Shown here piece by piece: positions 35,608 through 44,454 of a stretch of DNA of 64,000 nt; the stretch's first letter is position 1; each line of letters starts with the position of its first letter. The notes under the pieces were generated by a model. The model did no database searches, was not told the DNA's origin, and was given only the letters and a program-made list of their open reading frames with translations. This DNA comes from Dokdonia pacifica (GTDB lineage Bacteria; Bacteroidota; Bacteroidia; Flavobacteriales; Flavobacteriaceae), in assembly GCF_900188275.1 (NCBI RefSeq), contig NZ_FZNY01000001.1:1364001-1428000 (forward strand), read 5' to 3'. A program made the position numbers and the translations under genes.

Positions 35608-36372
35608 GTGAAAATTATTTCTTACAATGTAAACGGTATTCGTGCCGCACTCCGAAAAGGATTTGATACTTGGCTACAAGCTACAAACCCAGATGTTGTC
35701 CTAATTCAAGAGACAAAAGCAACTGTAGATCAAGTAGATGTGGCTGTTTTTGAAGCATTAGGATATCACCATTATTGGTTTAGTGCACAAAAAAAAGGCT
35801 ATAGCGGAGTGGCTATTTTAACCAAGCAAAAACCCAATCATGTCGAGTATGGTACAGGCATAGAATCTATGGATTTTGAAGGTCGTAACATCCGCGTAGA
35901 CTTTGATAACGTATCTGTAATGAGTCTGTATTTACCATCAGGTACCAATAGCGCTCGTTTAGATCATAAGCTAGAATACATGGATTTATTCCAATCGTAT
36001 ATTTCTGACTTAACAAAAGAATATCCAAATCTTGTGATAGGAGGGGATTACAATATCTGTCACGAAGCCATAGATATACACGACCCAATACGCAATAAAA
36101 ATACAAGTGGATTTTTACCTGTAGAGCGAGAATGGATTGGTAATTTTATGAAAAGTGGTTTTGTAGATTCTTTCCGTCACTTAAATAAAGAACCTGATAA
36201 TTATACTTGGTGGAGCTATCGTGCCAATGCCAGAGCAAATAATAAAGGATGGCGTATCGATTACAATATGGTAAGTGTCCCTTTAAAAGATAAAATTGCA
36301 CGCGCTGTTATTTTAAAAGACGCTATGCATAGTGATCATTGTCCGCATATGGTTGAATTATCACTCCCATAA
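35608..36372 (+). CDS. xth: Exodeoxyribonuclease III
   Basis: A 254-residue endonuclease/exonuclease/phosphatase-fold protein that cuts DNA at abasic sites in base-excision repair. The catalytic residues are in place: Asn7 in SYNVNGIRAA, Glu35 in LIQETKA, the D-x-N pair in GGDYNICH, and SDHCPHMVE at the end with the His. The start is GTG at 35608, giving MKIISYNVNGIRAA, the normal family N terminus; no ATG in frame precedes it. The gene is followed after 38 bp by an OmpA lipoprotein gene. Confidence 0.95.
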   Translation: MKIISYNVNGIRAALRKGFDTWLQATNPDVVLIQETKATVDQVDVAVFEALGYHHYWFSAQKKGYSGVAILTKQKPNHVEYGTGIESMDFEGRNIRVDFDNVSVMSLYLPSGTNSARLDHKLEYMDLFQSYISDLTKEYPNLVIGGDYNICHEAIDIHDPIRNKNTSGFLPVEREWIGNFMKSGFVDSFRHLNKEPDNYTWWSYRANARANNKGWRIDYNMVSVPLKDKIARAVILKDAMHSDHCPHMVELSLP

Positions 36373-36410
36373 ATCAAAAACAATAATAACCCAAAAATTG
36401 AGAATACCTA

Positions 36411-37394
36411 ATGATAAAGAAAGTCCTACTCCTGTGCCTTGCTGGAATTACCTTAAATTCTTGTGTTTCAAAAAAAGTCTTTGAAGACCTTGAGTCAAAA
36501 TATGCACGACTTCGTAAAGAAAATCGTAATCTGTCAAGTGATCTCGCTTCCGCGAAAAAAGACTTAGCTAAGCTGACTGCAGATTATGACGCAGCTTCGG
36601 TAGAACTCGATGCCGCAAAATCTTCTTTGGCTACGTATAAAACTAATTATGAAAGTGCGCAAGCACAGTTAGCAGCTTTGCAAGCCTCTTACGATGCTTT
36701 GGAAGCGAATAGTAGTGCAAGTATTGCAGCAAATTCAAAGAAAAATAGAGAACTCCTTGCAGAGTTAGAAGTAAAACAAGCAGCTCTTGCCGCAAATAAA
36801 GAAGCTTTGGAAGCAGAGCGCAAACGACTAGAGCAATTACAAAAAGACCTTGCAGATCGCTCTAATCGTATTGATGAATTAGAAGCTGTAATTGCAGCAA
36901 AAGATGCCAACTTACGAAACCTAAAAGATGCGATATCAAAAGCACTTACAGATTTTGAAGGGAAAGGACTTACTGTAGAGCAAAGAGATGGGAAAGTCTA
37001 TGTGTCTTTAGAAAACAAACTCCTTTTTGATAGCGGGAGCTGGACCGTTGGAGCAAACGGAAGAACAGCCGTAAAGCAATTAGGAAATGTATTAGGAGAC
37101 AACCCCGATATTGCGGTATTGATAGAAGGACATACTGATAATGTACCTTATTCTGGAAGTGGAAACTTAAAAGGAAACTGGGACTTGTCAGCAAAAAGAG
37201 CCACAGCCATTGTCAATATATTACGAGAAAATAAAAGTATAGATCCAAAAAACTTAACGGCCGCAGGTCGTGGAGAATATGCGCCCGTAGCTCCTAATGA
37301 TACTGCCGAAAACAAAGCGAAAAATAGACGTATCGAAGTGATTTTAACACCAAAACTTGATGAAGTCACTGCGTTATTACAAGATATAGATTAA
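36411..37394 (+). CDS. OmpA-family lipoprotein with coiled coil
   Basis: A 327-residue lipoprotein with lipobox LNSC (Cys18), a long alanine-rich coiled coil (about 25-180, SDLASAKKDLAKLTADYDAA) and a C-terminal OmpA domain (about 195-315: VYVSLENKLLFDSGSW, LIEGHTDNVPYSGSG, NRRIEVILTP). The lipid anchor, stalk and peptidoglycan-binding head suggest it spaces the outer membrane from the cell wall. A degenerate palindrome copy (36545-36558) lies in the coiled-coil part. The gene is likely cotranscribed with the downstream small membrane protein (19 nt). Confidence 0.92.
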   Translation: MIKKVLLLCLAGITLNSCVSKKVFEDLESKYARLRKENRNLSSDLASAKKDLAKLTADYDAASVELDAAKSSLATYKTNYESAQAQLAALQASYDALEANSSASIAANSKKNRELLAELEVKQAALAANKEALEAERKRLEQLQKDLADRSNRIDELEAVIAAKDANLRNLKDAISKALTDFEGKGLTVEQRDGKVYVSLENKLLFDSGSWTVGANGRTAVKQLGNVLGDNPDIAVLIEGHTDNVPYSGSGNLKGNWDLSAKRATAIVNILRENKSIDPKNLTAAGRGEYAPVAPNDTAENKAKNRRIEVILTPKLDEVTALLQDID

Positions 37395-37413
37395 GTGATT
37401 AAATAATGAGACA

Positions 37414-37824
37414 ATGAAAGAATATATGGATTTGACCATTAAGGAGTTCCTGCGTATTCTTTCTTATAGCCTTATCGCATTAGTATCTGTGTCTTTATTA
37501 GTTTTTTTATTATTCATAAATACAATGGGTAATCATTTTGTTGAGAAAGAATTCTCATCTAGTATTTGGAAAGCCGATCAAGAAAGCCGAATAGAAATGA
37601 TAGATGATCTTGTAAGTAAAAAAATAATAGATGACTTACCGGTATGGCAGATGATTACTCTTCTAGGTATGCCAGACGAAGACTGTTATTTTTATCAACC
37701 AGATCACGATATGATCTATTATTTAGGACCAGAGAGAGGTTATTTTAGCATAGATAGTGAGTTTTTGCTAATCTGGTTAAATGATGATAATTTTGTAGAA
37801 AAATATGAAATAGTGCTAGATTAA
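37414..37824 (+). CDS. Small membrane-anchored protein, BamE-like pattern
   Basis: A 136-residue protein with one transmembrane helix (about 12-36) and an extracytoplasmic domain. The domain runs DDLVSKKIIDDLPVWQMITL, LGMPDED, YYLGPERGYFSIDSEFLLIW and FVEKYEIVLD, an order that resembles the SmpA/BamE fold (helix, LG-x-P turn, then three beta strands). The likeness is by eye and tentative. It lies 19 nt after the OmpA lipoprotein gene. Confidence 0.6.
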   Translation: MKEYMDLTIKEFLRILSYSLIALVSVSLLVFLLFINTMGNHFVEKEFSSSIWKADQESRIEMIDDLVSKKIIDDLPVWQMITLLGMPDEDCYFYQPDHDMIYYLGPERGYFSIDSEFLLIWLNDDNFVEKYEIVLD

Positions 37825-37869
37825 ATAATCTAGTTGTAATTAAAAAACCGTTGCTGCGGAAAAAGAAAA

Positions 37870-38904
37870 ATGAAATACACCCACTTACCAAACACAGACA
37901 TTAAAGTCTCAAAAATATGCCTAGGTTCTATGACTTGGGGAGAACAAAATACCGAAGCCGAAGGGCATGCACAATTAGATTATGCCATATCACAAGGTGT
38001 TAATTTTATTGATACTGCAGAGCTATACAGTGTGCCTAATGCACGTGCAGAAACCTATGGAAGCACAGAACGTATCATAGGAAGCTGGCTAAAGAAAACA
38101 GGAAAACGCGATCAAGTAGTCATTGCTTCTAAAATTGCAGGCCCTGCCGAGTTTACAAAACACATCCGTACCGGTGGATTTGCAAAACATGAATTGGAAG
38201 ATGCGGTCAATAAAAGTTTAGAGCGTCTCGGGACAGATTACATTGATTTATACCAGTTGCATTGGCCAGAACGACCGACTAACTTTTTTGGTCAATTGGG
38301 ATATACACCTAATGATGATGATGCTTGGGAAGATAACTTTGCTCAAATCTTAGAAGACCTAGATGGATTGATTAAAACTGGGAAGATTAGAAATGTCGGA
38401 CTCTCTAATGAAACACCTTATGGATTGTCAAGATATCTAGAAGAAGCGCGTAAAGGAGCCCCTAAAATGATTACGGTACAGAATCCATATAGTTTACTAA
38501 ATAGAAAAGATGAGGTAGGACTTACAGAGATTATGCATAGAGAAGAAGTAGGTCACTTACCGTATTCTCCTCTTGGTTTTGGACAGTTAACTGGAAAATA
38601 CCTTGATGGATATCCTCCAAATGCGAGAGTTACCTTATTCCCAAATTATGCAAGATATCATAATGAAAACTCATTTGAAGCAACCAGACGTTATAAGGCC
38701 ATTGCAGATACTCATGGGTTAAGTTTGACACAAATGTCACTTGCTTATGTAAATACAAGACCTTTTGTGACGGCAAATATCATAGGAGCTACTTCTGTAG
38801 AACAGCTTACAGAAAACATTGGTAGTATTGATGTCAAATTATCTGAAGAGGTACTAAATGCTATCGAAGAGGTACACGCAGCTATTCCGAATCCTGCGCC
38901 ATAA
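37870..38904 (+). CDS. Aldo/keto reductase (Tas-like)
   Basis: A 344-residue NADPH-dependent aldo/keto reductase, close to the E. coli Tas/YajO group. The TIM-barrel catalytic tetrad can be read: Asp in FIDTAE, Tyr in ELYSVP, Lys in VVIASKIAG and His in YQLHWP. The N-terminal LPNTDIKVSKICLGSMTWG and C-terminal RPFVTANIIGATSVEQL are typical. It reduces carbonyls; the physiological substrate is not predictable. A strong terminator follows. Confidence 0.95.
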   Translation: MKYTHLPNTDIKVSKICLGSMTWGEQNTEAEGHAQLDYAISQGVNFIDTAELYSVPNARAETYGSTERIIGSWLKKTGKRDQVVIASKIAGPAEFTKHIRTGGFAKHELEDAVNKSLERLGTDYIDLYQLHWPERPTNFFGQLGYTPNDDDAWEDNFAQILEDLDGLIKTGKIRNVGLSNETPYGLSRYLEEARKGAPKMITVQNPYSLLNRKDEVGLTEIMHREEVGHLPYSPLGFGQLTGKYLDGYPPNARVTLFPNYARYHNENSFEATRRYKAIADTHGLSLTQMSLAYVNTRPFVTANIIGATSVEQLTENIGSIDVKLSEEVLNAIEEVHAAIPNPAP

Positions 38905-38929
38905 CTGTTGTAAAATACGTTGAAAATAT

Positions 38930-38963
38930 AAAAGCCTGTATTAGATTTCTAATACAGGCTTTT
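38930..38963 (+). terminator. Rho-independent terminator
   Basis: AAAGCCTGTATTA / TAATACAGGCTTT, a perfect 13-bp stem with a 6-nt loop, 26 bp after the aldo/keto reductase gene; the tail is a short T-run. Confidence 0.9.
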
Positions 38964-39000
38964 GGCTTAAAATAGGTCTTAAATTTAGATTATTCTAGTT

Positions 39001-39020
39001 TACGCTTTCGCGAAAGCGTA
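39001..39020. repeat. Dispersed palindrome, 20 bp perfect copy
   Basis: TACGCTTTCGCGAAAGCGTA, 38 bp after the aldo/keto reductase terminator. Confidence 0.95.
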
Positions 39021-39253
39021 TAAAAACTTCTCTATAATTTTATAGCGTATGTAGGTTTTTTAAAACGATTTAAATTAGGGTGTTAGATTAGGAATAGCTT
39101 CGTTATATATTTCTGATAAATAAGTTTACATCAAATAATATATTGTGTTTACTCGTTATAAAGTATAGTTTACTCATTCATGTCAATCATTGGCTCAATT
39201 CTTGTTTACATCCTATAGTCTGAATACTACATTTATATTAAAATAAGCCAATT

Positions 39254-40714
39254 ATGAGAAACGTGTATCTATTAGTATGTTGCTTTTTTATTTGTCAAGT
39301 GTATTCACAAGGAGAGTTTAAAGAATATAAAAATGGACTGATTTATTCGCCTACAGCTATTTCTAAACTTTCAGAAATTGTGGGAGATAAGAATGAAGAG
39401 TTTAGGACTTGTGATATCACTAAAAATTTTACGTCTACATTACAAACAAAGGGTTATGTTTTTGAATTAGGAAAAGCATATAGAAGTATGTTAAAAAAAG
39501 ACCTAAAAAATAATATCTCTTTAGAGGCTTTTATTTCAAAATATAAAACAGATAAAAAACCACTTTCTTTAATCGTAAAATCATCGTATACCAATAGGTA
39601 TGAAAAGAAAAAATATGTTCGATTAGATGAGTACCCAGGAGAGAATTCTGTGCGTATTTTAGAAGATAATTGGATAGATGCACAATTTGGTTCTTGGATC
39701 GTAGATTTTACTCGAAAAGACCGCCTCAAGGTTATTTATTTAGAAGATAATTTTAAGAGTGTTGCATTGCCAGATACGTATAAAAGAATGGTGCAATATT
39801 CAGAATGCTTAATAGATTCTACAACGACTGTTTTTAAAAAAAATACATCAAGAAGTTGGGATGGGTATGAAGAAAAAGATACACTTAAGAAGCAGAAACA
39901 AAAAAGATTTTTTGATTTTGTAAATAGTAAGTTAAGCGTAAAACCTCCAAAATGGGAAGATTATGAACTAAAAAACGGCGATACTAATTATAAAAAATAT
40001 AGTAAAGCACTTGTTGCTTATGAAGCAAAAAAGAAAGAACATATAACTTCCTATTTATCTGAAGACCCTCAATTTATACAATTGTTAAATCAGACGTATG
40101 AAGAAGCGGTAGAACATGGAAATTCTAATGATGAGATAGAAAGATATATTGGTGAATATCTGTCAAAAGCAAAAACATTAGAATTAAAAAGAAATAGAAT
40201 TGTAGTGGGGTCATGTAGTATGGATAATAGTCCAAGAATTCATGCGATGAATATTTCACAATTATCTGCAGAGAGTTACAATTGGGATGTGTTTTTGAGA
40301 GCACATCTTAATATTATGAATGATCGCTTTGAGAGGGCTTCTGATGGAAGTTATGCGTGGCAACAGCGCCATACCTATATAAAAGAATTAGAAGTTCTTA
40401 ATATCAATGTTCCAGATTTGTTATTAGGAATGACGTTAAGAGTGAATAATCCTAGTAAAAACCATTATTATGGGAATATAAGTAGGTTGGGGCGTGCAAT
40501 TGCAGAGAGTGAAGATCTAACTGCTTTTGAAAATATCATTGTTAGTGCGATTGGTGATCCAGCACTTGATGATTATAATAGATTACTCATGTTTTATTTA
40601 TATGGGAATCTACGCTATAATCTAGATAAAAATGCAGGATTAGAATTTGACAGAACCGTACTTAAAGAAAAGGGAAAGCTTCTTCCTGAGTATCTGACAA
40701 AAGAGATTCATTGA
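39254..40714 (+). CDS. Secreted protein of unknown function
   Basis: A 486-residue exported protein with a signal peptide (about 1-18, MRNVYLLVCCFFICQVYSQG). The mature part is helical and charged with no motif I recognise; the C-terminal half (AMNISQLSAESYNWDVFLRA, GMTLRVNNPSKNHYYGNISR, GDPALDDYNRLLMFYLYGNL) looks like a helical-repeat domain. No sorting tail is seen. It is a single gene, converging on radA with a 13-bp gap. Confidence 0.7.
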   Translation: MRNVYLLVCCFFICQVYSQGEFKEYKNGLIYSPTAISKLSEIVGDKNEEFRTCDITKNFTSTLQTKGYVFELGKAYRSMLKKDLKNNISLEAFISKYKTDKKPLSLIVKSSYTNRYEKKKYVRLDEYPGENSVRILEDNWIDAQFGSWIVDFTRKDRLKVIYLEDNFKSVALPDTYKRMVQYSECLIDSTTTVFKKNTSRSWDGYEEKDTLKKQKQKRFFDFVNSKLSVKPPKWEDYELKNGDTNYKKYSKALVAYEAKKKEHITSYLSEDPQFIQLLNQTYEEAVEHGNSNDEIERYIGEYLSKAKTLELKRNRIVVGSCSMDNSPRIHAMNISQLSAESYNWDVFLRAHLNIMNDRFERASDGSYAWQQRHTYIKELEVLNINVPDLLLGMTLRVNNPSKNHYYGNISRLGRAIAESEDLTAFENIIVSAIGDPALDDYNRLLMFYLYGNLRYNLDKNAGLEFDRTVLKEKGKLLPEYLTKEIH

Positions 40715-40727
40715 GAAGAGGAGACAT

Positions 40728-42098
40728 TTATCCAAATAAATGCCTTACGACATCGTGTACTTTAGCTACTTTAATGATGGAAATCTTATAGTCATGATTT
40801 GGAATTTTACAGTATTTAGAGACAATAATTCCTCTAAACCCTAATTTTTCGGCTTCATGGATGCGTTGCTCTACTCGTGTAACTGGACGTACTTCTCCAG
40901 CAAGGCCAATTTCGGCAGCAAGGCATAATGATTTGTCTATGGCAATATCTACATTACTAGATAACACCGCTGCGATCACAGCAAGATCAATGGCTGGGTC
41001 GTCTACAGAAATTCCTCCAGTAACATTTAAGAATACATCTTTTGCACCTAATTTGAAACCAGCTCTTTTTTCTAAAACCGCCAATAGCATATTGAGACGT
41101 TTTACATTATAACCTGTGGCACTACGTTGAGGTGTTCCATAGACAGCAGTACTTACTAATGCTTGGATTTCAATCATGAGAGGTCGTAAGCCTTCTAAAG
41201 TTGCAGCGATAGCGGTACCACTTAAATCTTCATCGTTTTTTGATATTAAAATCTCACTAGGGTTTGATACTTCTCGCAAACCGCTTCCTTGCATTTCATA
41301 AATACCTAATTCATTGGTGCTCCCAAAACGGTTTTTATGGGCTCTTAAAATTCGATATACGTGATTACGATCTCCTTCAAACTGGAGAACAGTATCTACC
41401 ATATGCTCTAAAATTTTTGGCCCAGCAATATTTCCATCTTTAGTGATATGACCAATTAAGATAACAGGTGTTGCGGTTTCTTTTGCATATTTGATGAGCT
41501 CTGAAGTGGTCTCTCGTATTTGGGAAATGCTTCCAGGGCTACTTTCTATGTGATTGGTGTGTAACGTTTGTATAGAATCTATAATGACAATATCGGGTTG
41601 TATCTCTGAAATATGTCTAAAGATATTTTGTGTTTTTGTCTCTGCAAGAATATAGCATTGATCACTATCTGGATGGATCCGATCTGCTCTCATTTTAATT
41701 TGTTGCTGACTTTCTTCTCCAGAAACATATAGTGTTTTATAGGGAAGGTTTAAAGAAATTTGAAGGCAGAGTGTACTTTTTCCAATACCAGGTTCTCCTC
41801 CTAATAGTGTTAAGGAGCCAGGTACTAATCCTCCTCCCAAAACACGATTGAGTTCGCCGTTTTTTGTGTCTAATCTTTTTTCGGCAGAGGCGGTAATTTC
41901 ATTTATTTTTAATGGTTTATTGGTACGGGTATTTGCTTTCGCGAAAGCGGTATCCTGTTTCCAATCCTTTTTGTCTTCCTTTTGGATGACTTCTTCAACA
42001 ATAGTATTCCATTCTTTACAGGCATGACACTGTCCTTGCCACTTGGCGTGTTGTGTTCCGCAGTTTTGACAGAAGAAAGTTGTTTTTGTTTTGGCCAT
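40728..42098 (-). CDS. radA: DNA repair protein RadA
   Basis: A 456-residue RadA/Sms recombination ATPase that promotes branch migration in recombinational repair. Parts in order: C4 zinc finger (Cys10, Cys13, Cys24, Cys27), RecA-like ATPase with Walker A GEPGIGKST (101-109), the RadA signature HKNRFGSTNELGIYEM, and a Lon-protease-like C-terminal domain (VFLNVTGGISVDDPAIDLAV). A palindrome (41935-41948) lies in frame between the zinc finger and the ATPase and encodes TAFAKANTRT at residues 50-59. A variant repeat (42106-42122) lies 8 bp upstream of the start. Confidence 0.97.
   Translation of the reverse strand: MAKTKTTFFCQNCGTQHAKWQGQCHACKEWNTIVEEVIQKEDKKDWKQDTAFAKANTRTNKPLKINEITASAEKRLDTKNGELNRVLGGGLVPGSLTLLGGEPGIGKSTLCLQISLNLPYKTLYVSGEESQQQIKMRADRIHPDSDQCYILAETKTQNIFRHISEIQPDIVIIDSIQTLHTNHIESSPGSISQIRETTSELIKYAKETATPVILIGHITKDGNIAGPKILEHMVDTVLQFEGDRNHVYRILRAHKNRFGSTNELGIYEMQGSGLREVSNPSEILISKNDEDLSGTAIAATLEGLRPLMIEIQALVSTAVYGTPQRSATGYNVKRLNMLLAVLEKRAGFKLGAKDVFLNVTGGISVDDPAIDLAVIAAVLSSNVDIAIDKSLCLAAEIGLAGEVRPVTRVEQRIHEAEKLGFRGIIVSKYCKIPNHDYKISIIKVAKVHDVVRHLFG
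41935..41948. repeat. Dispersed palindrome, 14 bp core copy in a gene
   Basis: Core GCTTTCGCGAAAGC in the RadA linker between zinc finger and ATPase, translated as AFAKA (residues 51-55). Confidence 0.95.
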
Positions 42099-42105
42099 TG
42101 TTAAA

Positions 42106-42122
42106 TTTCGCTTTAAGCTAAA
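42106..42122. repeat. Second inverted-repeat type, degenerate
   Basis: TTTCGCTTTAAGCTAAA, one substitution from the second repeat type seen at 35191-35209, located just upstream of the radA start codon, where it may overlap its promoter or leader. Confidence 0.5.
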
Positions 42123-42242
42123 ATACTAATAAAAATAGGTAGAAATACGTGCTTTTTGATAATAAGGACGCCTTATATTTGTCTCAGTCAAAAAACATGT
42201 CGTGTTTTGATAAAATATTTGATTGGGGGATTGAATATTATG

Positions 42243-42277
42243 CAAAAGAGCAGTTACTTAGTAACTGCTCTCTTTTG
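42243..42277 (-). terminator. Terminator-like hairpin
   Basis: AGAGCAGTTAC / GTAACTGCTCT, an 11-bp stem with a 3-nt loop flanked by CAAAA and TTTTG runs. It lies 23 bp downstream of the esterase-like gene (minus) and ahead of radA; the flanking runs allow it to act in either direction. Confidence 0.75.
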
Positions 42278-42299
42278 TTTTAATACGTTTTATTACGTC

Positions 42300-43448
42300 T
42301 TAATAACCAAAATCTGCTTTAATCTGATCTGCTTTGTCAAGCATTAAATCCTTGGTTAAAAAAGATATTTCTTCTAGTAAATATGCATTTTGATATGTAC
42401 GCATTGCTTTTTTAGGTTCTCCAGATTTTTCAAAAGATAAGGCAAGGTAATAATTACCTAACATGGTATCAGGGTATTGTTTTCTGGCTAGTTGCCCTAA
42501 TTGTTCCATGCCTTCCCAATTTGATTTTTTTTCTAACGCCTTTCCTACAGCAATAATATCATTAACTCGCATAGCATCATCTAGTCCGAAAAGCTGCTTT
42601 ACCGTAGTGTATTTGTCTATAAGGTAATCATAAGGAGAACCGTCTAGTTTTAGAAGTACTTCTTTGTATTCTTTTTTGCTAATAGGGCGGTATATAGAAA
42701 AAATTTCTTCAATTGCCTTAGGAATGGCTCTTCCTACGAGAGAGTAGTGTGTTGCTCCTTCAAAATTATCGTAATAATATTTTAAGTTTGAATTTGAAAC
42801 TAACTTTATTTGACTGTTTAAAGGTTCTATGGTTTCTCGTAAAACACGTATGTCTTCTGTAGCAGTAGCTAAATAGTAAAATATTTTTTGCTCTGTTGCA
42901 CCTAGTCTTGCCACAAGACGAGTTTCCATTTCTGGCGCTAGGTCAGGACTTAATGATACGTATCCTTGAAAGAGTGCAGGACTCTTCATAAGGTAATAAT
43001 TCATAAAATTTGCAGTAAGGTCATGACCTACGACCATTCTAAATTGATTCGTACGGTATTTTTCATCAAGCCATGGCATTAACTCTAATCCTATAAATTC
43101 AAAAAAAGCAGCGCCTTCGTCTACAGGTAAGTAACTTACATCATCATAATAAGTATCGCTATCTCTTGTATCTACCTGATTAATTCCAACAACAATGACT
43201 TCTGGCATTTCTTCCCAATAGCTGTAATAGTCTACATTACCTGCTACAGGTTCAAATAAATAATCCCCATCTAGTACAACAATGACAGGATATGTTTTTT
43301 CAACATTAGACTCGTAATTGCGAGGCAATTGTATTTTAAGTTGGCGTGTTTCGTCTAGTTTTATAGAAGATATTTCTTCATACTGTGTTTGTGCTGTGCA
43401 TACAAACGAAAGACATAGAAATAAAACTGAAAAAAATAGTGATTTCAT
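42300..43448 (-). CDS. Secreted esterase-like protein lacking the catalytic serine
   Basis: A 382-residue exported protein of the esterase D/Fes-like alpha/beta fold (PF00756) with C-terminal TPR-like helices. ATG 43448 is preferred to ATG 43484 because it gives a clean signal peptide (MKSLFFSVLFLCLSFVCTAQ). The fold is recognisable: YPVIVVLDGDYLF, VIVVGINQVDTRD, FQGYVSLSPDLAPE and THYSLV. At the nucleophile elbow the sequence is VVGHDLTA: the usual Ser of GHS is Asp143 (codon GAC). The gene may therefore be a non-catalytic member. A 7-bp inverted repeat (43448-43477) abuts its start codon. Confidence 0.82.
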   Translation of the reverse strand: MKSLFFSVLFLCLSFVCTAQTQYEEISSIKLDETRQLKIQLPRNYESNVEKTYPVIVVLDGDYLFEPVAGNVDYYSYWEEMPEVIVVGINQVDTRDSDTYYDDVSYLPVDEGAAFFEFIGLELMPWLDEKYRTNQFRMVVGHDLTANFMNYYLMKSPALFQGYVSLSPDLAPEMETRLVARLGATEQKIFYYLATATEDIRVLRETIEPLNSQIKLVSNSNLKYYYDNFEGATHYSLVGRAIPKAIEEIFSIYRPISKKEYKEVLLKLDGSPYDYLIDKYTTVKQLFGLDDAMRVNDIIAVGKALEKKSNWEGMEQLGQLARKQYPDTMLGNYYLALSFEKSGEPKKAMRTYQNAYLLEEISFLTKDLMLDKADQIKADFGY

Positions 43449-43477
43449 TAGGGCTGTTATTTTAATAAGTGCCCTAA
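43448..43477. other. Inverted repeat at the esterase-like start
   Basis: TTAGGGC and GCCCTAA with a 16-nt spacer, the first arm touching the start codon at 43448. It could be an operator or a leader hairpin controlling translation. Confidence 0.35.
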
Positions 43478-43488
43478 AATACAAAATT

Positions 43489-44451
43489 TTATCTGCGACG
43501 TATTACAAATACATAAAGAGCGCAAATACCACCTATGAGAATATTAAAAATGGTTTGTGTTCCCCAGATAATAGATCCAAAGGCATCTCCATCTGCATTT
43601 GTGTATCCAAAAAATGTAAATATGCCCGCCATTGCCAATGGATATAAGCCCATACCTGCATTTGTTGCACTCATTGAGAAAGCGCCTATTACAAAAGCGG
43701 TTAGTGTAACGCCTATAGAAACTCCTTTTAATCCAGGTACTGTAAGTGTTACGATCCAAAACATGGCAATATACATTGCCCAAATAAAAAGTGTATGAAA
43801 GATAAAAGCTGCATTTTTTTTCATAGATAAAATGCTCTTTACACCTTCTAAGATTCCTAAACCAAACTCACGAATTTTAATAATAAATGGATGTGATGAT
43901 TTTTTTAAAATACGTAGCCCTATAATTCCTATTATTAGAAGAACAGCAAGACTTATGATAGAAGAAATAAGATTTGTTTCTTTATTAAATAAGTCAATGA
44001 GTGCTGTAGATTGTAACACCACTGCAATGATCATAATTAATAGTAACATTACAAGATCTGCAATACGTTCTGAAACTATAGTTCCAAATGCTTTTTCAAA
44101 AGGAATGTCATCTGTGCGTTTTATAGAGACTGCACGTAAAACTTCTCCCGATCGTAGTACAAAGGTATTTGCAAAATAACCTGTCATTACAGCAGCTAGA
44201 CTATTACCAAATTTAGGTTTATACCCCATAGGTTCTAGCATAAACTTCCAGCGATAGGCTCTTGACATATGACTTAGGATAGAAAATATAAAGGAAATTA
44301 AAATCCAGAGAGGGTTTGCATTTTTAATAGTATCCCACAAGTCAATTCTATCTTGAGGTGTCATTCCTCCAAGCCAGTACCACATTAAAAAAACTCCCAG
44401 TGCGAGTGGGAGTATAATTTTGAGTGTTTTTATAGCTTGTTTATAAGCCAC
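43489..44451 (-). CDS. Flippase-like membrane protein (LPG synthase TM / UPF0104)
   Basis: A 320-residue polytopic membrane protein of the UPF0104/lysylphosphatidylglycerol synthase transmembrane family (flippase-like). About eight hydrophobic segments are visible; family pieces include SHMSRAYRWKFMLEPMGYKP, NTFVLRSGEVLRAVSIKR and FGTIVSERIADLVMLLL. Members often move lipid-linked molecules, but the substrate here is unknown. Its start is 3 nt after the panD stop, so it is in the panC-panD operon, an arrangement common in flavobacteria. Confidence 0.88.
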   Translation of the reverse strand: MAYKQAIKTLKIILPLALGVFLMWYWLGGMTPQDRIDLWDTIKNANPLWILISFIFSILSHMSRAYRWKFMLEPMGYKPKFGNSLAAVMTGYFANTFVLRSGEVLRAVSIKRTDDIPFEKAFGTIVSERIADLVMLLLIMIIAVVLQSTALIDLFNKETNLISSIISLAVLLIIGIIGLRILKKSSHPFIIKIREFGLGILEGVKSILSMKKNAAFIFHTLFIWAMYIAMFWIVTLTVPGLKGVSIGVTLTAFVIGAFSMSATNAGMGLYPLAMAGIFTFFGYTNADGDAFGSIIWGTQTIFNILIGGICALYVFVIRRR

Positions 44452-44454
44452 AAG

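Larger units (their letters stand above)
38905..39253. other. 349-bp intergenic region
   Basis: This gap holds a terminator (38930-38963), a 20-bp palindrome (39001-39020), and an AT-rich stretch upstream of the 39254 gene in which the hexamer GTTTAC occurs four times (39123, 39146, 39167, 39204), the first three spaced 23 and 21 bp apart. I see no open frame or RNA gene in it. Confidence 0.6.

Noticed and set aside
42156-42347. Small open frame between radA and the esterase-like gene
   Set aside because: It runs through the terminator hairpin and into the end of the esterase-like gene, and its composition looks like non-coding AT-rich sequence.
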